Shown: one piece after another, positions 1 through 7,378 of the stretch
How the letters are laid out: each line of letters opens with the position of its first letter
Numbering within the stretch: the stretch's first letter is position 1
Source: an uncultured Eubacteriales bacterium
GTDB taxonomy: Bacteria; Bacillota; Clostridia; Oscillospirales; CAG-272
DNA length: 26,482 nucleotides
NCBI GenBank assembly: GCA_900556615.1
Contig: USPP01000001.1
Coordinates: 1-26,482, forward strand
Reading direction: 5' to 3'
Made by a program: the position numbers and the translations under genes
Notes under the pieces: generated by a model
Seen by the model: only the letters and a program-made list of their open reading frames with translations
Databases searched by the model: none
What the model was told of the DNA's origin: nothing

Positions 1-110
1 GGAAGCGCCGTAAGAGCGCGCCCGCAGGCGCGCAATCCTTGGGAACGAAACGCCACGCAGGGGACCACATCCAGAGGCACCAACAGGCGCGCCCCGTGGG
101 CGGAGACACG
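1..110 (+). ncRNA. Possible 3' part of a structured RNA, cut by the window edge
   Basis: This stretch is far richer in G and C than the AT-rich DNA after it. It contains a perfect 7-bp hairpin, GCGCGCC-CGCA-GGCGCGC, at 16-33, and possible further pairing CGTG/CACG near 95-110. The segment GTAAGAGCGC at 10-19, followed by a hairpin and then an AAACGCCAC stretch, recalls the J11/12-P12-J12/11 region of bacterial type A RNase P RNA. However, the conserved 3' part of RNase P (ACAGAA...GGCTTA) is absent downstream, so a truncated, divergent or unrelated RNA is equally possible. Frame 1 is also open on the plus strand (stop at 139-141), which is weak evidence in so GC-rich a stretch. The strand is inferred from the RNase P resemblance. 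Confidence 0.3.
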
Positions 111-111
111 T

Positions 112-145
112 GTAATTATACTAAATAAAAATTTAGTATAATTAA
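112..145 (+). terminator. AT-rich hairpin after the GC-rich stretch
   Basis: TAATTATACTAAAT and its exact complement ATTTAGTATAATTA flank a short A-rich loop, giving a 14-bp perfect stem directly after the GC-rich segment. It could end a plus-strand RNA entering from the left edge. There is no long U-tract after it, so the terminator role is inferred. Confidence 0.4.
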
Positions 146-211
146 GGGAACTATAAATTATAAATAATTTGATCTTCAGTATCAAAGAATCAAGTAGAGA
201 CAACAAATAGT

Positions 212-245
212 AAAAGCGCGATGTTGTTGTGAACGCCGCGCTTTA
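212..245 (-). terminator. Hairpin downstream of the phosphate transporter gene
   Basis: AAAGCGCG (213-220) pairs with CGCGCTTT (237-244). Read on the minus strand the 8-bp stem ends in CGCGCTTTT, about 10 bases past the transporter stop codon. The U-run is short, so this is a moderately supported intrinsic terminator. Confidence 0.5.
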
Positions 246-253
246 AGTTTGTC

Positions 254-1564
254 TTAATAATTCTCTTTTTGAGAACCGGTAGGATTCACAATGCTGTATC
301 CAACATTTACAAGGTGGTCTGCAACACGCTCAAGTCCCACAATGACGGATGAATAATACGGACTTACATCAATACTACAATTTCCTTCCGCAAGTCTGGA
401 AAAGTGCCCGGAAATGAGTTCTTTTTTCATATCGTCAACGCTTTCCTCTAAGCGAGTAAGCTCAGATAGCTTTTCCCTGTCCAAATTTTCAAATGTATCC
501 TTGGAAATAACAAACATCTGCATTACCGTATCACGCATAGTCATTATTCCTTCTCGTGCCTGATCGCTGAAAGATATCTTACGGTCTATCATTTCAAGAC
601 CTATCTCATGGAAATTTTCGGCATGGTCTCCGATGCGTTCCAAGTCATTGAGGACATGAAAATAAGAACCGATTACTTTCGCATCACTTTCTTCTACATC
701 AGCAGAAAGTTTAATCAAATATCTGGTTAGCGCACTGTTTGTAAAGTCGATTATCTCTTCATTTCTTCGAATAGTCGTGCCATGTTCTGCTGATCCGGTA
801 TCCATTGCTACAAAAGAAAGATTCGAATTTTCCTCCACCAAAGAAATCATATAATCAATTTCTTTCTTAACTTGCATAAGTGCGATATATGGCATGGAAA
901 GAAGTCTTTCATCCACAAATTTAAGTGTTAAAGTTTCCTCGGTTGGCTTCTTATCCTTAATAACTGCACAGGAATAATTCACAAGATGCTTTACAAACGG
1001 AAGCAGTAAACAAGTGGTGGTTACATTAAAGATAACGTGGAAGATAGAAACACGCATTTGCAACGACATGGGATCACTTCCGGGAAACAAAGAAAGCAGC
1101 ATATTTACAACAGGGTCTCTGAATATCCAAATAATAGCTGTAAAGAAAACAGTACCTATAACATTGAATGTAAAATGTATAAGGGCTACACGTTTGGAGT
1201 TTGCATTTGCCCCAACAGAAGCAAGCAATGCCGTAACACAAGTACCAATGTTGGCACCAAGCACGATAAACAGTGCTAAGTCAAGTGGTAGCACACCGGC
1301 CCCAACCATTGTAATAACAACACCTGTTGATGCGGAAGAACTCTGAATAAGTCCGGTAAATATAACGCCAACTAAAATAAGCAAAAGCGGGAAATCAATC
1401 TTCTTAAAAATTTCTGTAAACAGGTTCTCAACAAGAGGATTTCCAAAAGCCTGTTCGCTACTCATAACTTCAAGTCCAACGAAGATCAGACCTAAACCAC
1501 AGCAAAGACTACCGGCAATCTTGATTTTTTCCTTTTTGAAAAAGCTCAACACCGGCAAAAGCAA
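254..1564 (-). CDS. Na+/phosphate cotransporter NptA-like, C-terminal fragment with PhoU-like domain (frameshifted)
   Basis: This is the second, larger piece of a PNaS-family sodium-dependent phosphate transporter. It carries the second hallmark repeat, LIQSSSASTG, near residues 73-82, several hydrophobic membrane segments in the first 200 residues, and a helical PhoU-like domain from about residue 215 to the end, with recurring ...ERIGDHAEN... and ...ERVADHLVN... helices. The family takes up inorganic phosphate with Na+ at the cytoplasmic membrane, and the PhoU-like tail is a known regulatory add-on. The frame opens only with a TTG inside sequence that should be mid-protein, so no true start exists here. 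It continues the gene at 1509-1934 after a one-base shift near 1530-1545. The intact protein would have about 560 residues. Function is confident; whether it is made is not. Confidence 0.8.
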   Translation of the reverse strand: MLLPVLSFFKKEKIKIAGSLCCGLGLIFVGLEVMSSEQAFGNPLVENLFTEIFKKIDFPLLLILVGVIFTGLIQSSSASTGVVITMVGAGVLPLDLALFIVLGANIGTCVTALLASVGANANSKRVALIHFTFNVIGTVFFTAIIWIFRDPVVNMLLSLFPGSDPMSLQMRVSIFHVIFNVTTTCLLLPFVKHLVNYSCAVIKDKKPTEETLTLKFVDERLLSMPYIALMQVKKEIDYMISLVEENSNLSFVAMDTGSAEHGTTIRRNEEIIDFTNSALTRYLIKLSADVEESDAKVIGSYFHVLNDLERIGDHAENFHEIGLEMIDRKISFSDQAREGIMTMRDTVMQMFVISKDTFENLDREKLSELTRLEESVDDMKKELISGHFSRLAEGNCSIDVSPYYSSVIVGLERVADHLVNVGYSIVNPTGSQKENY

Positions 1565-1934
1565 GAAGGTACATTACCATATTAAAATAATCGTTTTTGA
1601 GAGCAACCAAAACCCCCGTGATAGTTGTACCGATATTAGCGCCCATAATGATGGGAGTCGCTTGCATCAAAGTCATAACCCCTGCATTAACGAGACCGAT
1701 AACCATTACACTTGTTGCGGATGAACTTTGAATGATAGCGGTAACGCCCGCGCCGATACCAACACCTGAAAAACGATTATTGCTGATTCGTTCAAGAAGT
1801 CGTTTCATTCCATTGCCGGCACTTTTTTCCAAAGCATCACCCATGAAATTCATACCGACAATAAAAACACCTACACCGGCAAGAAGCCAAACTAAGCTTT
1901 GAATTAATTGCATAATCTCTTTTGGTGATAACAT
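1509..1934 (-). CDS. Na+/phosphate cotransporter NptA-like, N-terminal fragment (frameshifted)
   Basis: This is the first 141 residues of the same PNaS-family transporter. It starts MLSPKEIMQ, has a membrane segment near residues 14-32, and carries the first hallmark repeat IIQSSSATS at about residues 65-73, followed by IIMGANIGTTITG. Both are canonical for NptA/SLC34-like phosphate transporters. The frame then runs into TAG after an off-register tail ending KGKNQDCR. The homologous sequence continues in the next frame at 254-1564. The break lies in a run of homopolymers (CTTTTTCAAAAAGGAAAAAATC on the coding strand, about 1525-1546). Skipping one base there joins the two frames into a plausible loop. 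The upstream ribosome site is weak (AGAAGTAGA). The direction is a +1 shift, which does not match common -1 slippery sites. Confidence 0.8.
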   Translation of the reverse strand: MLSPKEIMQLIQSLVWLLAGVGVFIVGMNFMGDALEKSAGNGMKRLLERISNNRFSGVGIGAGVTAIIQSSSATSVMVIGLVNAGVMTLMQATPIIMGANIGTTITGVLVALKNDYFNMVMYLLAFAGVELFQKGKNQDCR

Positions 1935-2380
1935 ATTTTTCTACTTCTGAAACTATATTGGTCGAGCAAAACACATGATAAGTCTTATCATTGAGCTCTG
2001 TATCAAATCCTCGATAGCTTCGTCACGTTCGTTCGTCCTTAAATCTCGTCTATTAACAGAAATAGAACGTTATATACGCGCTTGTGAGAGTACGGAAAAG
2101 TCTTTCAGATACAATCCCAGAATCACATTATATGTGGCTACAATAAAAAGAAAATAAGATTGTTTATCGATAGAACGTGATTGTAAATAATTTGGATATC
2201 TTCATCTGTTATCGCTTTTTCCCTTTTTAAACTTCGAGGGCAAGGTTAAAACTGTGTAAATCAATAATCCGATAAGATGAGCAGACCGTGATAATACTTT
2301 CAATCTGTTTACGGTATTGGTAGATGAATGTGAACGGAAAGCTCAATATGTAGAACTATTTTGGATTGTAATTAACTCCA
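1935..2380. other. Gene-free gap with a hairpin upstream of the phosphate transporter
   Basis: I see no convincing gene here. At 1975-1991 there is a near-perfect palindrome, ATGATAAG-T-CTTATCAT, lying 41-57 bases upstream of the transporter start, which could be an operator or an RNA hairpin. On the minus strand, 1953-2069 is open for 38 codons (ending ...QSSMIRLIMCFARPI) but lacks a start codon with a ribosome site. A 60-codon plus-strand frame at 1975-2157 also lacks one. They overlap on opposite strands, so at most one could be real. The gap may hold the remnant of a decayed gene as well as the transporter promoter, which I could not assign. Confidence 0.35.
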
Positions 2381-2431
2381 AAATTATAATTGTCCGAAAG
2401 TTTATCGGAAGCTTTCGGACAATTATAATTT
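2381..2431 (-). terminator. Perfect 20-bp hairpin ending the liv operon
   Basis: AAATTATAATTGTCCGAAAG (2381-2400) and its exact complement (2412-2431) enclose an 11-base loop. The hairpin starts inside the livF stop codon and so sits at the end of the five-gene transcript. A GC-containing core (TGTCCGAAAG) with an AT-rich base ending ...AATTATAATTTT on the minus strand fits an intrinsic terminator or a strong 3' mRNA-protecting stem. Confidence 0.7.
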
Positions 2432-3135
2432 TATCCGCCAAGATAAGCTTTTTTTATTTTATCGCTTGCAGCAAGTTCTTTACCTGTACCGCTAAGGGCT
2501 ATTGATCCGGATTCAAGTACATATGCCCGATCAGCGATTGCAAGCGCTTTTTCGGCGTTTTGTTCGACTAACAAAATTGTTGTACCGGCAGAATGAAGTT
2601 CTTTGATTATGCTGAAAATTTGATCCACAAGAATTGGCGCAAGTCCCATCGATGGTTCATCAAGCATGAGAAGTTTGGGGCTGCTCATAAGAGCACGTCC
2701 CATTGCAAGCATTTGCTGTTCGCCGCCCGATAAGGTTCCTGCAATTTGATTTTTGCGCTCATAGAGTCTTGGAAAACGAGAAAAAACGACTTCAATATCT
2801 TTTTTATAATTATCTTTCCTAATGAAGGCACCCATTTCAAGATTTTCCATAACCGTCATCTGTAGAAAAATTCTTCTTCCTTCAGGTACATGAGCCATTC
2901 CCTTTGTAATTAATTTATGGGATTCGGTATGAGTGATATTTTCATTATCAAAGACTATTGAGCCGGTTTTGGTTCGTAAAAGTCCGGATATTGTTTTGAG
3001 TATTGTAGATTTTCCCGCGCCATTGGCACCGATAAGTGCAACAATTTCTCCATTGTTAACCTCAAAGGATACATCTTTAATGGCATGAATTTTTCCATAA
3101 TAAACATTTATGTTATTGACAATTAGCATCCTCAT
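2431..3135 (-). CDS. livF: Branched-chain amino acid ABC transporter, ATPase LivF
   Basis: This is the second ATP-binding subunit of the high-affinity leucine/isoleucine/valine importer (HAAT family), acting on the cytoplasmic face of the membrane. The 234 residues match the usual LivF length. Visible motifs are Walker A GANGAGKST at residues 36-44, the signature LSGGEQQ, Walker B LLMLDEPSMGL and the switch histidine replaced by Q in LLVEQNAE, as is normal for LivF. The ATG overlaps the livG stop as ATGA, implying translational coupling, and AAAGGA lies 6 bases upstream. A second in-frame ATG two codons on is too close to any ribosome site. It is the last gene of the operon. Confidence 0.95.
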   Translation of the reverse strand: MRMLIVNNINVYYGKIHAIKDVSFEVNNGEIVALIGANGAGKSTILKTISGLLRTKTGSIVFDNENITHTESHKLITKGMAHVPEGRRIFLQMTVMENLEMGAFIRKDNYKKDIEVVFSRFPRLYERKNQIAGTLSGGEQQMLAMGRALMSSPKLLMLDEPSMGLAPILVDQIFSIIKELHSAGTTILLVEQNAEKALAIADRAYVLESGSIALSGTGKELAASDKIKKAYLGG

Positions 3136-3974
3136 TTACCGTCCTTTCTTCCGAGATAGGCTTCGATTACGCGAGGATCCGATTTTATTTCATCAGGTGA
3201 ACCTTTTGCAATAACTTTACCATAATTCAAAACACATATTCCTTCGCATATTCCCATAACAAGATTCATATCATGCTCTATAAGAAGTATAGCGATTTGG
3301 AATGTATCTCTGATTTTGGATATGTTTTCCATTAATTCTGCAGTCTCTGAAGGATTCATGCCGGCGGCAGGCTCGTCTAATAAAAGAATGCTGGGATTGG
3401 TTGCAAGCGCTCTGACAATTTCAAGACGTCGCTGTGCACCGTAAGGAAGACTTCCCGCTAATGATTTAGATAAATCAGCCATATTAAAGAAATCCAGAAG
3501 CTCATAGGCACGTTCGTTTGCGAGTTTTTCGGCACGGGTGTACCCGAAAAAGTGTGTCATAGCCTCAAAAATGTTTTCTTTCATTTCGTTATGTAAACCG
3601 ACTTTAACATTATCAAGAACCGTCATGTTGGAAAACAAACGTATATTTTGAAAAGTCCTGGCAATTCCCATTTTATTTACCTGAGCGGTTGTTTTACCGT
3701 AGGTATTATATCCGTCAAGCATAATCGATCCTCTTGTCGGATGGTACACATTTGTCAGCAAATTGAATACTGTGGTTTTTCCCGCACCATTTGGTCCTAT
3801 GAGTCCTGCAATTTCTGTTCTTCCTATTATCAAAGAAAAATCGTCTACAGCAGTCAAGCCTCCAAAATCAATCCCGAGATGTCTTGCTTCGAGTATCGGG
3901 CTTTTATCAACGTCTCGCTCAGGTACGAAAGCATTAGAAGGGAGCGGAACAAGTTTTGAAGATTTTTTATCCAT
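3132..3974 (-). CDS. livG: Branched-chain amino acid ABC transporter, ATPase LivG
   Basis: This is the first ATP-binding subunit of the Liv importer. It is 280 residues, slightly longer than typical LivG because of an N-terminal extension of about 25 residues before the ABC core. Walker A GPNGAGKTT is at residues 60-68, the signature region is LPYGAQRRLEI (LivG proteins usually read LSYGQQRRLEI), Walker B is ILLLDEPAAGM, and the switch histidine is in LLIEHDMN. The start codon overlaps the livM stop as TAATG and has a strong AAGGAGG site. It pairs with LivF as a heterodimer beneath the LivH/LivM channel. Confidence 0.95.
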   Translation of the reverse strand: MDKKSSKLVPLPSNAFVPERDVDKSPILEARHLGIDFGGLTAVDDFSLIIGRTEIAGLIGPNGAGKTTVFNLLTNVYHPTRGSIMLDGYNTYGKTTAQVNKMGIARTFQNIRLFSNMTVLDNVKVGLHNEMKENIFEAMTHFFGYTRAEKLANERAYELLDFFNMADLSKSLAGSLPYGAQRRLEIVRALATNPSILLLDEPAAGMNPSETAELMENISKIRDTFQIAILLIEHDMNLVMGICEGICVLNYGKVIAKGSPDEIKSDPRVIEAYLGRKDGK

Positions 3975-4990
3975 TACTTATCCTCCTTGCCGACTAAAGT
4001 TTTATTTTTCTTAAAATAGAGAATTACATTTTTTATTGAAAGCCTTCCACGGATCTCAGCAAATTTTGGAGAAGAATTAAGAAGCATGATTGCAATCAAA
4101 AGAATTGAGTAAAGCAGCATTCTGATATCGGAAAACTCTCTTAACAATTCAGGAAGAGATCTTAAAATAATTGCTGCAATCACAGAACCGCGAACGCTTC
4201 CCATTCCCCCCAAAACAACTATAACAAGTATTTCGATTGACATATTATAATCAAATAATGTTGACTTGATATTTGAATAAGCATGACCGTAAAGAACTCC
4301 TGCCATACCGGCAAAAAAAGCGGCAATTACAAATACAAGAAGTTTATAATATGTAATATTAATCCCGCTTGCTTCAGCAGCGATTCTATTATCACGAATA
4401 GCGGTTATTGCTCTGCCATGTCGGGAGTGCTTTAAATTCATGGCTACCAACACTGTTATAAAAACCAGAATGATTGCGAAGGGCAGCAAAACGACAGGTT
4501 TCGAATATATTTTCAGCGTATTGAGACCAAGAGCTCCGCCGGTTATACTAAGATTATTGATTATATCTTTTATAATTTCACCGCAGGCAAGAGTAACAAT
4601 AGCAAGATAATCCCCTCTCAGCCTAAGTGCCGGTAACCCGACAATAAACCCTACAATTGCAGCAAAAATTCCTCCAAAAATCATGGAAATGGGAAGCCTT
4701 GCAGCGATAGGAAGGTAATTTTCAAGAGCGATGGATACAAGGCAGCCCGAAAACAAACCAACAGACATAAAGCCTGCATGTCCGAGAGACAGTTCTCCGA
4801 GAAGTCCGACGACAAGATTCAAAGATACCGCGAGAACGATATAACAGGAAACAGGAATCAGCATATTGGTTATCTGTCGGCTGAGACCGCCTGTATATAA
4901 AAGAGAAGATAGAATTATATAAATGACAGCAATAATATATAACGTTACTTTGTCACGAGAAAAAATTTTCTTTGATAAATCATTTTTCAT
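3974..4990 (-). CDS. livM: Branched-chain amino acid ABC transporter, permease LivM
   Basis: This is the second integral membrane subunit of the Liv importer, with many hydrophobic helices. The conserved stretch LGELSLGHAGFMSVG near residues 60-75 and the permease coupling loop ending ...RDNRIAAEASGIN are typical of LivM. I place the start at the ATG at 4988-4990 (MKNDLSKKIF), giving 338 residues, because it lies 4 bases after the livH stop and has GAAGGTG upstream. A longer frame reaching 5047 would overlap livH by over 50 bases and has no ribosome site. The gene overlaps livG at TAATG. Confidence 0.93.
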   Translation of the reverse strand: MKNDLSKKIFSRDKVTLYIIAVIYIILSSLLYTGGLSRQITNMLIPVSCYIVLAVSLNLVVGLLGELSLGHAGFMSVGLFSGCLVSIALENYLPIAARLPISMIFGGIFAAIVGFIVGLPALRLRGDYLAIVTLACGEIIKDIINNLSITGGALGLNTLKIYSKPVVLLPFAIILVFITVLVAMNLKHSRHGRAITAIRDNRIAAEASGINITYYKLLVFVIAAFFAGMAGVLYGHAYSNIKSTLFDYNMSIEILVIVVLGGMGSVRGSVIAAIILRSLPELLREFSDIRMLLYSILLIAIMLLNSSPKFAEIRGRLSIKNVILYFKKNKTLVGKEDK

Positions 4991-4994
4991 AAAA

Positions 4995-5879
4995 TCACAC
5001 CTTCTCACTGATTTTCTTGCCAAGCAGACCGGTAGGCTTAACAACAAGAACTATTACAAGAACGATGAATACGATAGCATTCGACCATTGTGAGAGCGCG
5101 TTCTCTGCAAATTTTTCAATTACGCCAAGCATAATCCCGCCAAGCATGGCTCCGGGTATTGATCCTATTCCACCAAAGACTGCTGCGGTAAATGCTTTTA
5201 TTCCGGGCATAGAACCGGTCGTAGGTCTAATATATGTATAGGCTCCTCCATAAAAGATAGAAGCTGCTGCCGCAAGAGCAGAACCAATGGCAAAAGTGAG
5301 AGTTATTGTTTTATTCACATTAATTCCCATAAGCTCGGCTGCTTCTTTATCCTCGGAGACGGCACGCATAGCCTTTCCCATTCTTGTTTTGTTTATGAAA
5401 AGTGTGAGTCCTACCATAATGATAACTGTAACAATGAGTGTGAGCAGTGTTATACCGTTTATATAAACTCCACCGATATAGATTGGCTTGATTTTATTAA
5501 AGAAATCAAGCTGAAAGGATTTCTGTTCGGATCCAAAAATCAACAGCGCAAGATTTTGGAGCAAATAGCTCACTCCAATGGCAGTAATAAGAACAGAGAG
5601 TGAAGGGGCCTTTCTTAACGGTCTATACGCAAAAAATTCGATTGTAATACCCAAAACAACGCACACAATGATACTTATAACAACTGCAACCAGTCCCGGA
5701 ATACTATCGGAAAGCATTACTGTTGATATAACAGCATATGCGCCCACCATAATGATATCACCGTGCGCAAAATTCAGCATTTTTGCAATACCGTAAACCA
5801 TGGTATATCCAAGTGCGATAAGCGCATAGATACTGCCAAGACTCAGACCGCTGACTAACGTCTGTAAAAAATCGGTCAT
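4995..5879 (-). CDS. livH: Branched-chain amino acid ABC transporter, permease LivH
   Basis: This is the first integral membrane subunit of the Liv importer, 294 residues with about eight hydrophobic helices. The opening SLGSIYALIALGYTMVYGI followed by LNFAHGDIIMVGAY is the signature N-terminus of LivH, and ...AVSEDKEAAELMGIN is the coupling region. AGGAGG stands about 10 bases before the ATG. It lies 111 bases after livJ, separated by a stem-loop, and 4 bases before livM. Two permeases, two ATPases and the binding protein make a complete importer here. Confidence 0.95.
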   Translation of the reverse strand: MTDFLQTLVSGLSLGSIYALIALGYTMVYGIAKMLNFAHGDIIMVGAYAVISTVMLSDSIPGLVAVVISIIVCVVLGITIEFFAYRPLRKAPSLSVLITAIGVSYLLQNLALLIFGSEQKSFQLDFFNKIKPIYIGGVYINGITLLTLIVTVIIMVGLTLFINKTRMGKAMRAVSEDKEAAELMGINVNKTITLTFAIGSALAAAASIFYGGAYTYIRPTTGSMPGIKAFTAAVFGGIGSIPGAMLGGIMLGVIEKFAENALSQWSNAIVFIVLVIVLVVKPTGLLGKKISEKV

Positions 5880-5928
5880 AATTTGATGTCCTCCTCACTT
5901 TTGGTACAAAAAACTTCCGTAAAACCGA

Positions 5929-5967
5929 CAACGTGAGAAAGGAGGTATTCCTCCTCTCTCACTGTTG
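5929..5967 (-). promoter_or_regulatory. Stem-loop between livJ and livH
   Basis: GTGAGAAAGGAGG (5933-5945) pairs with CCTCCTCTCTCAC (5950-5962) around a 4-base loop. As minus-strand RNA the only mismatch becomes a G-U pair, and CAAC/GTTG extends the stem past a one-base bulge. It lies between the binding-protein gene and the membrane genes. Such hairpins commonly protect the upstream message or partly terminate, so that the binding protein is made in excess. That role is inferred. Confidence 0.65.
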
Positions 5968-5990
5968 ATCTCATATAGGGAAAGAATGAA

Positions 5991-7181
5991 TTATTTTGTA
6001 TAAGCAACAGCAACGCCATCGCGGAATATAAGAGCCATAGCTCCCTTATTATTCTCTCCATCGGCAGTCCAAGTCATAGTACCGGTAACGCCGTCGACTT
6101 CAATTTTTGTCATTGCGGAAACAAGTCCCTTTTGGAAGTCCTTAACATTATCCTTTGAAAAGCCGGCTTCTTCGATAGCTGCTTTGATAGTATAAATCGC
6201 GTCATATCCGTCAGCAGCAAACTGATTCGGATCTGCACCGTACTTATCTTTATATGTTTTCACAAAACGCACAACATCTTCTTCGGTTGAGTCGGAAGCA
6301 AAAGACGTAAGCATCATGAGTCCTTCAACAATCGAGGTATCTCCGGTGATTTTTTCAAGAATTCCGTCAATACCGTCACATCCGAAAAATGTAACATCGT
6401 TAAGTTCGGCAGATCTGGCCTGAGTTAAAAACGTTGCAGCCTCAGAAGCATAAATCGGGATAAATACAAGCTCTGCTTCACTGGATTTTATAGCGTTTAT
6501 CTGAGTAGAAAAATCGGTCATATTACTCTTCGTAAAAGATTTTTCCACAACTATCTCAATTCCAAGTTTTTGACACTGAGCCTTGAAGGTTTCATAAAGA
6601 CCGACGCTGTAATCAAGATCGCTTTGATAGAATACCGCCACCTTCTTGGCGAGGTCATTTTCCGATATAAAATCGGCAGAAGCAGTTCCCTGCTGTGGAT
6701 CATTAAAGCAAAGTCTGAATGCATTATCATTTCCCTCGATGCAGTTCTTTGCAGAACCGGAAGGAGTGAGAATAAAGATACCATCATCTTTCGCAGCAGC
6801 AACAATAGACGATGTTTCGCCGGACATAACACCTCCGAGCGAAATAACCATACCTTTGTCAATAAGGTTTCCGTATGCGCTCACTGCAGCCTCGGGATTT
6901 CCCTGCGAATCCTGAAAATCAAGAGCAAACTTAAGTCCGTTTACGCCGCCTGCAGCATTAATTTCATCAATTGCAAGCTGAGCGCCGTTCTTGACAGCAG
7001 TACCGTATACCGCATAATCTCCGGTTAATGCACCGATTCCGCCAACAAGAAGCGTTATATTTCCATCTTTATCAGGAACGGGATCTGCAATGGTTTTACT
7101 GCCCTTATCGCATCCTGCAAAAACAGCGACAGAAAGCAGAAGAATAAGGAAAATTGAAAGAATACGCTTAAAAGATTTCAT
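5991..7181 (-). CDS. livJ: Branched-chain amino acid binding lipoprotein LivJ/LivK
   Basis: This is the substrate-binding component of the Liv importer (Peripla_BP_6 fold), 396 residues. It begins with a lipoprotein signal peptide, with a lipobox VFAGC and acylated Cys at about residue 23, so it is anchored to the outer face of the membrane. The mature part opens ...ITLLVGGIGALTGDYAVYG, then AVKNGAQLAIDEINAAGG, the family's standard start. An AAAGGTG ribosome site precedes the ATG. It is the promoter-proximal gene of the operon, preceded by a strong promoter and followed by a stem-loop. Exact ligand (Leu/Ile/Val or another amino acid) cannot be read from sequence. Confidence 0.93.
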   Translation of the reverse strand: MKSFKRILSIFLILLLSVAVFAGCDKGSKTIADPVPDKDGNITLLVGGIGALTGDYAVYGTAVKNGAQLAIDEINAAGGVNGLKFALDFQDSQGNPEAAVSAYGNLIDKGMVISLGGVMSGETSSIVAAAKDDGIFILTPSGSAKNCIEGNDNAFRLCFNDPQQGTASADFISENDLAKKVAVFYQSDLDYSVGLYETFKAQCQKLGIEIVVEKSFTKSNMTDFSTQINAIKSSEAELVFIPIYASEAATFLTQARSAELNDVTFFGCDGIDGILEKITGDTSIVEGLMMLTSFASDSTEEDVVRFVKTYKDKYGADPNQFAADGYDAIYTIKAAIEEAGFSKDNVKDFQKGLVSAMTKIEVDGVTGTMTWTADGENNKGAMALIFRDGVAVAYTK

Positions 7182-7251
7182 GTCTGAACACCTTTCTTTA
7201 AAAAAAATTTACATTGAAAAGTCGCATAATGTCCGTTTTTTATCTCGAACT

Positions 7252-7263
7252 TTAGTTAACTAA
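7252..7263. promoter_or_regulatory. 12-bp palindrome at the liv transcription start
   Basis: TTAGTTAACTAA is a perfect palindrome beginning 8 bases after the -10 hexamer, so it spans the predicted start site and the first transcribed bases. This is a classical operator position. The binding protein is unknown, and no regulator gene is adjacent. Confidence 0.45.
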
Positions 7264-7271
7264 TGTTATAA

Positions 7272-7301
7272 ATTATAATACATACAAGCATGATTTGTCA
7301 A
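7272..7301 (-). promoter_or_regulatory. Sigma-A promoter of the liv operon
   Basis: On the minus strand TTGACA (7296-7301) and TATAAT (7272-7277) are separated by 18 bases. Both hexamers are perfect consensus. The predicted start is near 7265, leaving a leader of about 84 bases before livJ. Confidence 0.85.
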
Positions 7302-7320
7302 TAGAAAATTCAAAAATTGA

Positions 7321-7354
7321 TTGCATAAATTTAAAATTTGTTTCAAATATGCAA
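7321..7354 (-). terminator. Weak inverted repeat after the SurA/PrsA-like gene
   Basis: TTGCAT (7321-7326) pairs with ATGCAA (7349-7354) around AT-rich, partly self-complementary sequence. T-rich sequence follows on the minus strand. It lies 25 bases past the gene's stop and could end the mfd transcript, but the stem is short. Confidence 0.3.
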
Positions 7355-7378
7355 ATACAACTGATGATATTATAGAAA

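Noticed and set aside
4991..5047. Upstream extension of livM (frame open to 5047)
   Set aside because: It overlaps livH, lacks a ribosome site, and the ATG at 4988-4990 has one and fits the 4-base spacing.
6551..6862. 103-codon minus-strand frame inside livJ
   Set aside because: It is an out-of-frame shadow of the binding protein gene.
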